Shown: positions 1 to 6,817 of the stretch, piece by piece
Position numbering within the stretch: the first letter of the stretch is position 1
Layout of the letters: each line of letters begins with the position of its first letter
Assembly (NCBI GenBank): GCA_031269635.1
Contig: JAISYY010000314.1
Location: 1 to 17,606 of the forward strand
Direction of reading: 5' to 3'
Length of the DNA stretch: 17,606 nucleotides
Origin: Tannerella sp.
GTDB lineage: Bacteria > Bacteroidota > Bacteroidia > Bacteroidales > Tannerellaceae
Notes under the pieces: model-generated
Seen by the model: the letters and a program-made list of their open reading frames with translations, nothing else
Told to the model about the DNA's origin: nothing
Databases searched by the model: none
Position numbers and translations under genes: made by a program

Positions 1-19
1 AAAAAAAAACGGGAAAAAG

Positions 20-49
20 TTGTTCGTATTAAAAAAGTTTGTATCTTTG
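20..49 (+). promoter_or_regulatory. Bacteroidetes-type promoter for the ribosomal cluster
   Basis: A TTG at 20-22 is followed after 19 bp by TATCTTTG at 42-49, which fits the Bacteroidetes primary-sigma consensus (TTTG or TTG near -33, TAnnTTTG near -7). The start of transcription would fall a few bases further on, roughly at 54-58, giving an untranslated leader of about 50 nt before rpsL. It is the only full match I found in an intergenic region of the window, so it may drive the whole cluster. The transcription start is inferred, not seen. Confidence 0.75.
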
Positions 50-104
50 CACCCCCGTAAAGAGGGAAACATTGAATTTTAAATAGAGTAAAAATAGTAG
101 AAAG

Positions 105-527
105 ATGCCTACAATTCAACAATTAGTAAGAAAAGGAAGAGAGAAATTGGTGGTTAAGGGGAAATCTCCGGCATTGGACGCTTGTCCTCAGAGGCGAGGC
201 GTATGCGTTCGCGTGTATACGACTACGCCGAAAAAACCTAATTCGGCAATGCGCAAAGTAGCCCGCGTTCGTCTTACGAACCATAAGGAGGTTAACTCTT
301 ATATTCCGGGAGAAGGTCACAATCTGCAGGAACACTCCATCGTGATGGTACGTGGCGGTCGTGTGAAAGATTTACCCGGTGTGCGTTATCACATTGTTCG
401 TGGTACGTTGGATACGGCGGGTGTTGCAAGTCGTACGCAACGCCGTTCGAAATATGGAGCGAAACGTCCCAAACCGGGAGCTGCCGCTAAAGGGGCTGTT
501 AAAGGCGCCGTTAAAGGTAAGAAATAA
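105..527 (+). CDS. rpsL: 30S ribosomal protein S12 (uS12)
   Basis: S12 lines the decoding centre of the small subunit and monitors codon-anticodon fit. The conserved core is intact: TTTPKKPNSA around residues 39-48 with K43 and K44, and GGRVKDLPG at 84-92 with K88 and D89. These are the wild-type residues whose change gives streptomycin resistance in other bacteria, and D89 is the position methylthiolated by RimO in E. coli. At 140 aa it exceeds the 124 aa of E. coli because of a basic Ala/Lys/Gly tail after about residue 120 that includes two KGAV units. It is the first gene after the promoter and is followed by an unusually long spacer. Confidence 0.98.
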   Translation: MPTIQQLVRKGREKLVVKGKSPALDACPQRRGVCVRVYTTTPKKPNSAMRKVARVRLTNHKEVNSYIPGEGHNLQEHSIVMVRGGRVKDLPGVRYHIVRGTLDTAGVASRTQRRSKYGAKRPKPGAAAKGAVKGAVKGKK

Positions 528-690
528 TTAATTTCATAAAGGAGAGTTTTATCAGTAATTATAAATCTGTTTTTAGTTTATTGGATATTTGATTTTGGGA
601 AGATGAGGGTTGAGTAAATAGCTTAGTGTAGCTTTTGAAGAAATAAATAAATCAACAACCAAAAAAATAAAAACGAAATTTTGAGACAAA
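528..690 (+). other. Non-coding spacer between rpsL and rpsG
   Basis: This 163-nt AT-rich gap is the longest in the window. It contains no credible gene. An AAAGGAG at 538-544 looks like a Shine-Dalgarno core but no start codon follows it at a usable distance. A weak promoter-like TAGCTTTTG at 629-637 departs from consensus by one inserted base and its upstream TTG (610-612) is only 16 bp away. Because S7 in E. coli represses its own operon by binding the rpsL-rpsG intercistronic mRNA, this gap could be a regulatory site, but no stable conserved fold is obvious by eye. Confidence 0.4.
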
Positions 691-1167
691 ATGAGAAAAA
701 TAAAGCCAAAGAAACGTCAGATCCTTCCGGATCCGGTGTACGGAGATACAAGGGTCACAAGATTTGTGAATCACTTGATGTATGATGGTAAGAAAAGTAT
801 CGCATTTGATATTTTTTATTCCGCTTTGGATAATGTAAAGGCAAAATTGCCTAATGAAGAAAAATCAGCGCTGGAGATCTGGAAATCGGCGCTCGAAAAT
901 ATTACTCCTCAAATAGAGGTTAAGTCTCGCCGCGTAGGTGGGGCAACCTTTCAGGTGCCTACCGAGATCCGCCCGGATCGTAAGGAGTCTGTTTCAATGA
1001 AGAATTTAATTGCGTATGCCCGCAAAAGAGGGGGCAAATCCATGTCGGATAAGTTGAGTGCGGAAATTGTTGACGCTTTCAACAAGCAGGGAGGCGCTTT
1101 CAAACGAAAGGAAGATATGCACCGTATGGCCGAGGCAAACCGCGCTTTTGCTTATTTCCGCTTTTAA
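691..1167 (+). CDS. rpsG: 30S ribosomal protein S7 (uS7)
   Basis: S7 binds the 3' major domain of 16S rRNA, starts assembly of the small-subunit head, and contacts E- and P-site tRNA. The 158-aa protein has the family signature DPVYGDTRVTRFVNHLM near the N-terminus, the conserved VGGATFQVPTEIRPDRK stretch of the beta-hairpin near residues 82-98, and a C-terminal MAEANRAFAYFRF. The start follows an A-rich leader (acaaaATG) with no Shine-Dalgarno sequence, as usual in Bacteroidetes. It lies 15 nt before fusA. In other bacteria S7 is the autogenous repressor of the str operon; whether that holds here is unknown. Confidence 0.98.
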   Translation: MRKIKPKKRQILPDPVYGDTRVTRFVNHLMYDGKKSIAFDIFYSALDNVKAKLPNEEKSALEIWKSALENITPQIEVKSRRVGGATFQVPTEIRPDRKESVSMKNLIAYARKRGGKSMSDKLSAEIVDAFNKQGGAFKRKEDMHRMAEANRAFAYFRF

Positions 1168-1182
1168 TATAATGTAAAGAAG

Positions 1183-3309
1183 ATGAGTAAAGCAGACGAA
1201 ATATTGAAATATACAAGAAACATCGGTATTATGGCACATATCGATGCGGGTAAAACAACGACTTCCGAACGTGTACTTTTTTATACCGGTCTCACTCATA
1301 AGATCGGTGAAGTGCATGACGGAGCAGCTACAATGGACTGGATGGAGCAGGAACAGGAACGTGGCATTACGATCACATCCGCTGCGACTACTACCTATTG
1401 GAATTATAATAACGAAAAATTTAAGATTAATCTGATTGATACGCCGGGGCATGTTGATTTCACCGTTGAGGTAGAACGTTCGTTGCGTATTCTCGATGGC
1501 GCGGTGGCTACTTTTTGTGCGGTCGGCGGTGTCGAGCCTCAATCGGAGACCGTTTGGCGTCAGGCGGATAAATATAATGTACCCCGTATCGGTTATATAA
1601 ATAAAATGGACCGTTCCGGTGCGAATTTTTTTGAAGTTGTACGCCAGGTGCATGATGTATTGGGAGCTTCTCCCTGTCCGATCCAGATACCGATCGGTGC
1701 GGAAGAACATTTTAAAGGAGTGGTGGATTTGATTGCGATGAAAGCGATTTTCTGGCATGACGAAACAATGGGCGCCGAATACAGTATAGAAAACATACCG
1801 GCCGAACTGCTGCCGGAAGCGCAGGAGTGGCGCGACAAAATGCTTGAAACCGTTGCCGAATGTGATGATGTGATCATGGAAAAATATTTTGATGATCCGG
1901 CAAAAATAACGGAAGACGAAATACATACCGCAATCCGCAAAGGTACGATTGCAATGCAGATCAACCCGATGATTTGCGGGTCGTCGTTTAAGAACAAAGG
2001 CGTACAGACTTTACTTGACGCTGTTTGCTTATATCTGCCGAGTCCGGCGGATACGCCCGCAATTGAAGGGCATGACCCGGAGGATCCCGAAAAAACAATA
2101 ACACGCAAGCCTGTTGCCGAAGAACCTCTGACGGCATTAGCCTTTAAGATCGCAACAGACCCGTATGTAGGCCGTTTATGTTTCTTCCGCGTTTATTCCG
2201 GGGAAATGAACGCAGGCTCTTATGTCCTTAATACACGTTCGGGTAAAAAGGAACGTATATCCCGTTTGTTCCAGATGCATTCAAATAAACAGAATGCGAT
2301 GGAAAAAATCGGTTGCGGTGATATAGGTGCAGGCGTAGGTTTCAAAGATATACGTACCGGCGATACGCTGTGTAATGAAAATAATCCGATCATACTGGAA
2401 TCTATGGAATTTCCGGAACCGGTTATCGGTATAGCGGTTGAGCCTAAGACGCAGAAAGATATGGATAAGTTGGGAACAGGTTTGTCCAAACTGGCGGAAG
2501 AAGATCCGACCTTCCGTGTTGAAACGAATGAAGATACGGGTCAGACGGTTATTCGTGGTATGGGTGAACTTCACCTTGAAATTATTATTGACCGTCTGCG
2601 TCGTGAATTTAAGGTGGAATGTAACCAGGGGCGTCCGCTGGTGTCGTACAAAGAGGCTATCACAAAAACCGTGGAATTGCGTGAAGTTTATAAGAAGCAG
2701 ACGGGAGGCCGCGGTAAATTCGCTGATATTATTGTGAGTGTAGGGCCTGCGGATCCGGATTTTGAAGGACATCTTCAGTTTGTTGATGAGGTGAAAGGCG
2801 GTAATGTGCCGAAAGAATATGTTCCTTCCGTACAGCACGGTTTTACCAAAGCGATGAATAATGGCGTACTTGCCGGATATGCGCTGGATAAACTGAAAGT
2901 GGTGCTGAAGGACGGTTCATACCACCCGGTCGATTCGGATCAGCTGTCATTTGAGATTTGCGCTATTCAGGCGTTCAAAAGTGCTTGTGTGAAAGCCGGA
3001 CCCGTTTTGATGGAACCTGTTATGAAAATAGAAGTGGTAACACCCGAAGAAAATATGGGAGACGTTATCGGCGACCTGAATAAACGTCGCGGTCAGGTGG
3101 AAGGAATGGAATCCAGCCGTACCGGTGCACGTATCGTGAAGGCAAAGGTGCCTTTGGCCGAAACATTCGGTTATGTGACGGTATTGCGTACGATTACATC
3201 GGGACGCGCTACCTCTTCGATGCAGTTCTCACACTATGAACAGCTTTCTTCTTCGATAGCCCGGCAGGTGCTTACCGAAATGCAGGGACGTGTTGATCTG
3301 ATCAAATAA
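1183..3309 (+). CDS. fusA: Translation elongation factor EF-G
   Basis: EF-G is the GTPase that drives tRNA-mRNA translocation and, with RRF, ribosome recycling. The 708-aa protein has the full five-domain length. GTPase motifs are intact: the P-loop AHIDAGKTT at residues 18-26, the switch-I REGIT-type segment (ERGIT, 59-63), DTPGH at 86-90 and NKMD at 140-143. Domain IV contains GSYHPVDSD, carrying the tip histidine equivalent to E. coli H583. Intact G motifs and the location inside the ribosomal cluster point to the housekeeping EF-G rather than the GTPase-deficient paralogue EF-G2 described in Bacteroides. tuf, which usually follows fusA in Proteobacteria and Firmicutes, is absent; rpsJ comes 16 nt later. 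Confidence 0.98.
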   Translation: MSKADEILKYTRNIGIMAHIDAGKTTTSERVLFYTGLTHKIGEVHDGAATMDWMEQEQERGITITSAATTTYWNYNNEKFKINLIDTPGHVDFTVEVERSLRILDGAVATFCAVGGVEPQSETVWRQADKYNVPRIGYINKMDRSGANFFEVVRQVHDVLGASPCPIQIPIGAEEHFKGVVDLIAMKAIFWHDETMGAEYSIENIPAELLPEAQEWRDKMLETVAECDDVIMEKYFDDPAKITEDEIHTAIRKGTIAMQINPMICGSSFKNKGVQTLLDAVCLYLPSPADTPAIEGHDPEDPEKTITRKPVAEEPLTALAFKIATDPYVGRLCFFRVYSGEMNAGSYVLNTRSGKKERISRLFQMHSNKQNAMEKIGCGDIGAGVGFKDIRTGDTLCNENNPIILESMEFPEPVIGIAVEPKTQKDMDKLGTGLSKLAEEDPTFRVETNEDTGQTVIRGMGELHLEIIIDRLRREFKVECNQGRPLVSYKEAITKTVELREVYKKQTGGRGKFADIIVSVGPADPDFEGHLQFVDEVKGGNVPKEYVPSVQHGFTKAMNNGVLAGYALDKLKVVLKDGSYHPVDSDQLSFEICAIQAFKSACVKAGPVLMEPVMKIEVVTPEENMGDVIGDLNKRRGQVEGMESSRTGARIVKAKVPLAETFGYVTVLRTITSGRATSSMQFSHYEQLSSSIARQVLTEMQGRVDLIK

Positions 3310-3325
3310 TTAAACAATTAAGAAT

Positions 3326-3631
3326 ATGAGCCAGAAAATCAGAATTAAATTAAAATCTTACGATTATTCGCTGGTCGACCGATCGTCAGAGAAAATAGTT
3401 AAGACCGTAAAGGCTACCGGCGCCGTAGTGAGCGGCCCGATTCCTCTACCTACGCATAAGCGTATTTTTACGGTAAACCGCTCTACTTTTGTCAATAAGA
3501 AATCGCGCGAACAGTTCGAATTGTCTTCTTACAAAAGATTGATTGACATTTACAGTTCAACGCCCAAGACGGTTGATGCGTTGATGAAACTGGAGCTGCC
3601 GAGCGGAGTTGAGGTTGAGATTAAAGTATAA
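3326..3631 (+). CDS. rpsJ: 30S ribosomal protein S10 (uS10)
   Basis: S10 sits in the small-subunit head; in E. coli it also serves as NusE, bridging NusB and NusG in antitermination and transcription-translation coupling. The 101-aa protein begins QKIRIKLKSYDYSLVD and contains the long-loop region GPIPLPTHKRIFTVNRST followed by FVNKKSREQFE, the Bacteroidetes form of the usual SPHVNK loop. It opens the S10 block but has no promoter or long leader of its own: only 16 nt separate it from fusA, so the leader-mediated L4 control seen upstream of S10 in E. coli has no room here. Confidence 0.97.
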   Translation: MSQKIRIKLKSYDYSLVDRSSEKIVKTVKATGAVVSGPIPLPTHKRIFTVNRSTFVNKKSREQFELSSYKRLIDIYSSTPKTVDALMKLELPSGVEVEIKV

Positions 3632-3638
3632 GCTAAAG

Positions 3639-3661
3639 GCAATAAGTCATAAGCAATAAGT
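3639..3661 (+). repeat. Short direct repeat between rpsJ and rplC
   Basis: The 9-mer GCAATAAGT occurs at 3639-3647 and again at 3653-3661, separated by CATAA, a 14-nt period. It lies within the 53-nt rpsJ-rplC gap. It could be a slippage duplication; no function is evident. Confidence 0.6.
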
Positions 3662-3684
3662 GAAAATTTAAATAATAAAGTGAA

Positions 3685-4302
3685 ATGCCAGGATTATTAG
3701 GAAAAAAAATCGGAATGACATCCGTATTCAGTGTTGAGGGAAAGAATCTTCCATGCACTGTTATCGAAGTAGGTCCTTGCGTTGTTACGCAGATTAAAAC
3801 AGAAGAGAAAGACGGCTACAGGGCGATTCAGTTGGGCTTCCAGGAAAAGAAAGGGAAGCATACGACGAAACCCGAAGCCGGCCACTTCAAAAAAGCAGGC
3901 GTAGCTCCGCAAAGATACTTGGCCGAGTTCAAAGGGTTTGAGAAAGAGTATAAACCCGGAGATGTGATTACTGCAGAGTTCTTAAACGATATTACGTTTG
4001 TCGATGTAGTAGGAACATCTAAAGGAAAAGGATTCCAGGGCGTTATGAAACGTCATGGATTTGGCGGCGTAGGAGAAATGACACACGGTCAGAGCGACCG
4101 GCAGCGTAAACCGGGTAGTATCGGCGCTTGTTCGTATCCGGCCAAAGTGTTCAAAGGAACGCGCATGGCCGGTCAGATGGGTAATGTCCGTGTGACGGTT
4201 CAAAATCTGGAGGTGATAAAAGTATTGCCGGAACAAAACATTTTGATGGTAAAAGGTTCTGTTCCCGGTGCGAAAGGTTCAATTTTATTGGTAGAAGTAT
4301 AA
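3685..4302 (+). CDS. rplC: 50S ribosomal protein L3 (uL3)
   Basis: L3 is an early assembly protein of the large subunit whose extended loop reaches towards the peptidyl transferase centre. The 205-aa protein starts with LLGKKIGMTSVF, the normal L3 opening, and carries the conserved segments HGFGGVGEMTHGQSDRQRKPGSIG and VFKGTRMAGQMGN. At the position of E. coli Gln150, the residue methylated by PrmB, it has alanine (A148, in GSIGAC). Length and C-terminus (VKGSVPGAKGSILLVEV) are typical. rplD follows after 4 nt, so the two are probably translationally linked. Confidence 0.98.
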   Translation: MPGLLGKKIGMTSVFSVEGKNLPCTVIEVGPCVVTQIKTEEKDGYRAIQLGFQEKKGKHTTKPEAGHFKKAGVAPQRYLAEFKGFEKEYKPGDVITAEFLNDITFVDVVGTSKGKGFQGVMKRHGFGGVGEMTHGQSDRQRKPGSIGACSYPAKVFKGTRMAGQMGNVRVTVQNLEVIKVLPEQNILMVKGSVPGAKGSILLVEV

Positions 4303-4306
4303 GGAT

Positions 4307-4936
4307 ATGGAACTAAACGTATTAAATAAAAAGGGAGAAGATACCGGAAGGACGGTTACTCTTAACGATGCGGTTTTTGGAATTGAACCGAATGATCATG
4401 CCATATATCTGGATGTGAAACAGCATTTGGCAAACCGCCGTCAGGGCACGCACAAATCGAAGGAAAGAAGCGAAATAACGGGAAGTACACGTAAGCTGAT
4501 ACGCCAGAAAGGCAGCGGAGGCGCTCGCCGGGGCGATATTAAATCGCCGGTGTTAGTGGGTGGAGGACGTGCATTCGGACCTAAACCGCGTGATTACAGT
4601 TTTAAGTTGAATAAGAAAGTAAAAGTATTGGCGCGCAAGTCGGCTCTTTCTTATAAAGCAAAAGAAAATGCAATCACCGTAGTGGAAGATTTTACGATGG
4701 ATGTTCCGAAGACGAAAGAATTTGTCACGTTCATGAAAGATCTTAGCCTCGAAGGGAAAAAACTCCTTCTGGTATTGCCGGAAAACGATAAATCAGTATA
4801 TTTGTCGGCTCGCAATCTTAAGTCTGCCGTTATCGTTACCGTTTCCGAACTGAATACCTATAAAGTGCTTGACGCAGCAAATCTGCTTCTGACGGAGAGT
4901 TCGATAGCTATAATTGAGAAAAATTTAAATTCATAA
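4307..4936 (+). CDS. rplD: 50S ribosomal protein L4 (uL4)
   Basis: L4 binds domain I of 23S rRNA and its loop narrows the nascent-peptide tunnel. The 209-aa protein shows the tunnel-loop region GTHKSKERSEITGSTRK then KQKGSGGARRGDIKSP-like sequence (RQKGSGGARRGDIKSP) around residues 48-80, followed by the alpha/beta globular fold. In E. coli L4 also represses its own operon through the S10 leader and RNase E; no such leader exists here. Its TAA stop (4934-4936) forms the first bases of the Shine-Dalgarno sequence of rplW. Confidence 0.97.
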   Translation: MELNVLNKKGEDTGRTVTLNDAVFGIEPNDHAIYLDVKQHLANRRQGTHKSKERSEITGSTRKLIRQKGSGGARRGDIKSPVLVGGGRAFGPKPRDYSFKLNKKVKVLARKSALSYKAKENAITVVEDFTMDVPKTKEFVTFMKDLSLEGKKLLLVLPENDKSVYLSARNLKSAVIVTVSELNTYKVLDAANLLLTESSIAIIEKNLNS

Positions 4937-4942
4937 GGAGGT
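4934..4942 (+). promoter_or_regulatory. Strong Shine-Dalgarno sequence of rplW
   Basis: TAAGGAGGT is a nine-base perfect complement of the canonical anti-Shine-Dalgarno tail of 16S rRNA. It stands 6 nt before the rplW ATG and overlaps the rplD stop codon. Most other genes here have A-rich leaders, so this site is an exception. Confidence 0.8.
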
Positions 4943-4948
4943 AGCGAT

Positions 4949-5242
4949 ATGGGAATTATTATTAAGCCGATAGTAACGGAAAAACAAACGGCAATTACGA
5001 AAAAAACTCCGAACCGTTTTGGCTTTCGCGTTTCTCCGAAAGCAAACAAGCTGGAGATTCAAAAAGCCGTTGAAGAAATGTATAATGTGAGTGTTGTCCG
5101 TGTGAATACGATGAACTATTCCGGTAAGGTGAAAAGCCGCTACACAAAATCGGGCGTCGTCACCGGCCGTCAGGACTCATATAAGAAAGCAATAGTAACT
5201 TTGAAAGAAGGCGATACGATCGACTTCTTCAGTAATATTTGA
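4949..5242 (+). CDS. rplW: 50S ribosomal protein L23 (uL23)
   Basis: L23 lies at the exit of the peptide tunnel and is the docking site for trigger factor and part of the SRP and SecYEG landing platform. The 97-aa protein starts IIIKPIVTEKQ, the usual L23 opening, and has the helix KLEIQKAVEEMYNVSVVRVNT that includes the conserved exposed glutamate region used by trigger factor. The ATG at 4949 is fixed by the strong ribosome binding site 6 nt upstream. rplB starts 8 nt after the stop. Confidence 0.97.
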   Translation: MGIIIKPIVTEKQTAITKKTPNRFGFRVSPKANKLEIQKAVEEMYNVSVVRVNTMNYSGKVKSRYTKSGVVTGRQDSYKKAIVTLKEGDTIDFFSNI

Positions 5243-5250
5243 TAAAAGAG

Positions 5251-6075
5251 ATGGGAATACGTAAATTAAAGCCCACAACCCCGGGGCAAAGACACAAAAT
5301 TATCGGTGCATTTGATAAAATCACTGCAAGTACACCGGAGAAATCTCTTGTCGTAGGAAAGAATCGTACGGGAGGCCGTAACAATACCGGTAAAATGACA
5401 GTGCGTTATCTCGGTGGCGGCCACAAACGCAGATACAGACTTATCGACTTCAAGAGAAATAAAGATGGCATTCCTGCAACCGTGAAATCAATAGAGTACG
5501 ATCCGAATCGTACGTCGCGTATTGCATTGTTGTATTATGCAGACGGATATAAGAGTTATATCGTCGCTCCCAACGGATTGGAAGTAGGCCAGACAGTGAT
5601 GTCGGGTAGCAATGCTGCGCCCGAGATAGGAAATGCATTACCAATGAAGGATATACCCGTTGGTACGATTATTCACAATATCGAACTTCGTCCGGGTCAG
5701 GGCGCGAAACTCGTGCGTTCGGCAGGAACTTTTGCCCAGTTGACTTCCCGGGAAGGCGCTTATGTAATTATAAGAATGCCGTCGGGAGAAACGAGGAAGA
5801 TATTGTCGGCATGTAAAGCGACTATAGGCGGCGTGGGCAATTCCGACCATGCACTTGAAAAATCAGGAAAAGCCGGTCGTACGAGATGGCTGGGACGTCG
5901 TCCCCGTAACCGTGGTGTTGTCATGAATCCGGTTGATCACCCGATGGGTGGAGGCGAAGGACGTGCATCAGGAGGTCATCCCCGTTCGCGCAAAGGCTTG
6001 TATGCTAAAGGCTTGAAGACAAGAGCTCCGAAGAAATCTTCTTCACGCTATATAATAGAGAGAAGGAAAAAGTAA
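5251..6075 (+). CDS. rplB: 50S ribosomal protein L2 (uL2)
   Basis: L2 is needed for subunit joining and sits close to the peptidyl transferase centre. The ATG at 5251 gives 274 aa and the normal MGIRKLKPTTPG start; an in-frame TTG at 5239 would add four residues and overlap rplW, so I reject it. The conserved C-terminal loop is present as NPVDHPMGGGEGR: the DHP histidine is kept while the following residue, often histidine, is methionine. The end, RYIIERRKK, matches other bacterial L2 proteins. The 23-nt gap to rpsS has a modest AAAGGA motif. Confidence 0.98.
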   Translation: MGIRKLKPTTPGQRHKIIGAFDKITASTPEKSLVVGKNRTGGRNNTGKMTVRYLGGGHKRRYRLIDFKRNKDGIPATVKSIEYDPNRTSRIALLYYADGYKSYIVAPNGLEVGQTVMSGSNAAPEIGNALPMKDIPVGTIIHNIELRPGQGAKLVRSAGTFAQLTSREGAYVIIRMPSGETRKILSACKATIGGVGNSDHALEKSGKAGRTRWLGRRPRNRGVVMNPVDHPMGGGEGRASGGHPRSRKGLYAKGLKTRAPKKSSSRYIIERRKK

Positions 6076-6098
6076 ACTGATTAATTGAAAGGAAAACT

Positions 6099-6365
6099 AT
6101 GAGTCGTTCGTTAAAGAAAGGTCCGTATATCAATGTCAAACTGGAGAATAAGGTTTTAGCAATGAATGAATCGGGCAAGAAAGCAGTTATAAAAACATGG
6201 GCGCGGGCATCCATGATTTCACCGGATTTTGTGGGTCATACGATAGCCGTTCATAATGGAAATAAATTTATTCCGGTGTTTATCACCGAGAATATGGTAG
6301 GTCATAAATTAGGGGAATTTTCGCCGACGCGTATATTCCGCGGCCATGCCGGTAATAAAAGATAA
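6099..6365 (+). CDS. rpsS: 30S ribosomal protein S19 (uS19)
   Basis: S19 is in the head of the small subunit, pairs with S13, and forms bridges to the large subunit. The 88-aa protein opens with SRSLKKGPY and contains the diagnostic TWARASMISPDFVGHTIAVHNG (written in two pieces: TWARASMISPDF, VGHTIAVHNG) and ends FRGHAGNKR. Length is normal. AAAGGA about 8 nt before the ATG offers a moderate ribosome binding site. rplV follows after 11 nt. Confidence 0.98.
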   Translation: MSRSLKKGPYINVKLENKVLAMNESGKKAVIKTWARASMISPDFVGHTIAVHNGNKFIPVFITENMVGHKLGEFSPTRIFRGHAGNKR

Positions 6366-6376
6366 ATTATTAGACT

Positions 6377-6811
6377 ATGGGTGCAAGAAAAAGAATATCA
6401 GCAGAGGTAAGAAAAGAAGCTCTAAAGAGCGTTTCTTTTGCAAAGTTACGTAATGTACCAAGTTCGCCGCGTAAGATGCGTCTTGTGGTGGACATGATTC
6501 GTGGAATGGAAGTTTTCCGCGCTTTGGGAGTTTTGAAATACTCGAATAAAGAAGCCGCGGCTAAAGTGGAGAAGCTGTTACGTTCAGCGATTGCTAACTG
6601 GGAGCAAAAGAATGAACGCAAAGCGGAAAGTGGAGAGTTATATGTAACATCAGTAAACGTGGATTGTTCTACCACATTGAAACGTATGCGTCCGGCGCCG
6701 CAAGGCCGCGGTTACCGTATCCGTAAACGCTCGAATCACGTTACTTTGTTCGTTGATACAAAGGCTGTTGTGAAGAATGATACTGAAAATAATAATGAAA
6801 GTCAAAATTAA
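6377..6811 (+). CDS. rplV: 50S ribosomal protein L22 (uL22)
   Basis: L22 spans the large subunit and its beta-hairpin lines the peptide tunnel beside L4. The 144-aa protein has SSPRKMRLVVDMIRG near residues 30-44 and the hairpin-and-strand segment KRMRPAPQGRGYRIRKRSNHVT. It is longer than the 110 aa of E. coli L22, with about 10 extra residues at the N-terminus and a polar tail ending NDTENNNESQN. This tail is low in complexity and probably disordered. rpsC begins 6 nt after the stop. Confidence 0.97.
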   Translation: MGARKRISAEVRKEALKSVSFAKLRNVPSSPRKMRLVVDMIRGMEVFRALGVLKYSNKEAAAKVEKLLRSAIANWEQKNERKAESGELYVTSVNVDCSTTLKRMRPAPQGRGYRIRKRSNHVTLFVDTKAVVKNDTENNNESQN

Positions 6812-6817
6812 TTGTAG

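Noticed and set aside
51..104. CCC/GGG pairing in the rpsL leader as a regulatory hairpin
   Set aside because: Only three or four pairs and no support from further complementarity.
603..617. Four-codon frame ATG-AGG-GTT-GAG-TAA in the rpsL-rpsG gap as a leader peptide
   Set aside because: Too short to distinguish from chance and without an attenuator hairpin after it.
1006..1926. A 306-codon open frame on the minus strand across the rpsG end and fusA start
   Set aside because: It lies antisense to two highly conserved genes, its product is rich in Phe, His and Arg with no recognisable domain, and it is best explained as a codon-bias shadow.
2438..2737. A 99-codon plus-strand frame inside fusA, with similar ones inside rplF, rplO, rpsC and rpsD
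   Set aside because: All are in a shifted frame within intact conserved genes and encode Arg- or Trp-rich composition without family features.
3293..3305. Palindrome TTGATCTGATCAA at the end of fusA
   Set aside because: One-base centre cannot form an RNA hairpin, and the bases encode the normal EF-G C-terminus; probably chance.
5239..5250. TTG upstream start for rplB, and similar TTG starts for rplF (10491) and rpsE (11454)
   Set aside because: Each would overlap the preceding gene and add residues absent from the families; nearby ATG codons give the standard N-termini.
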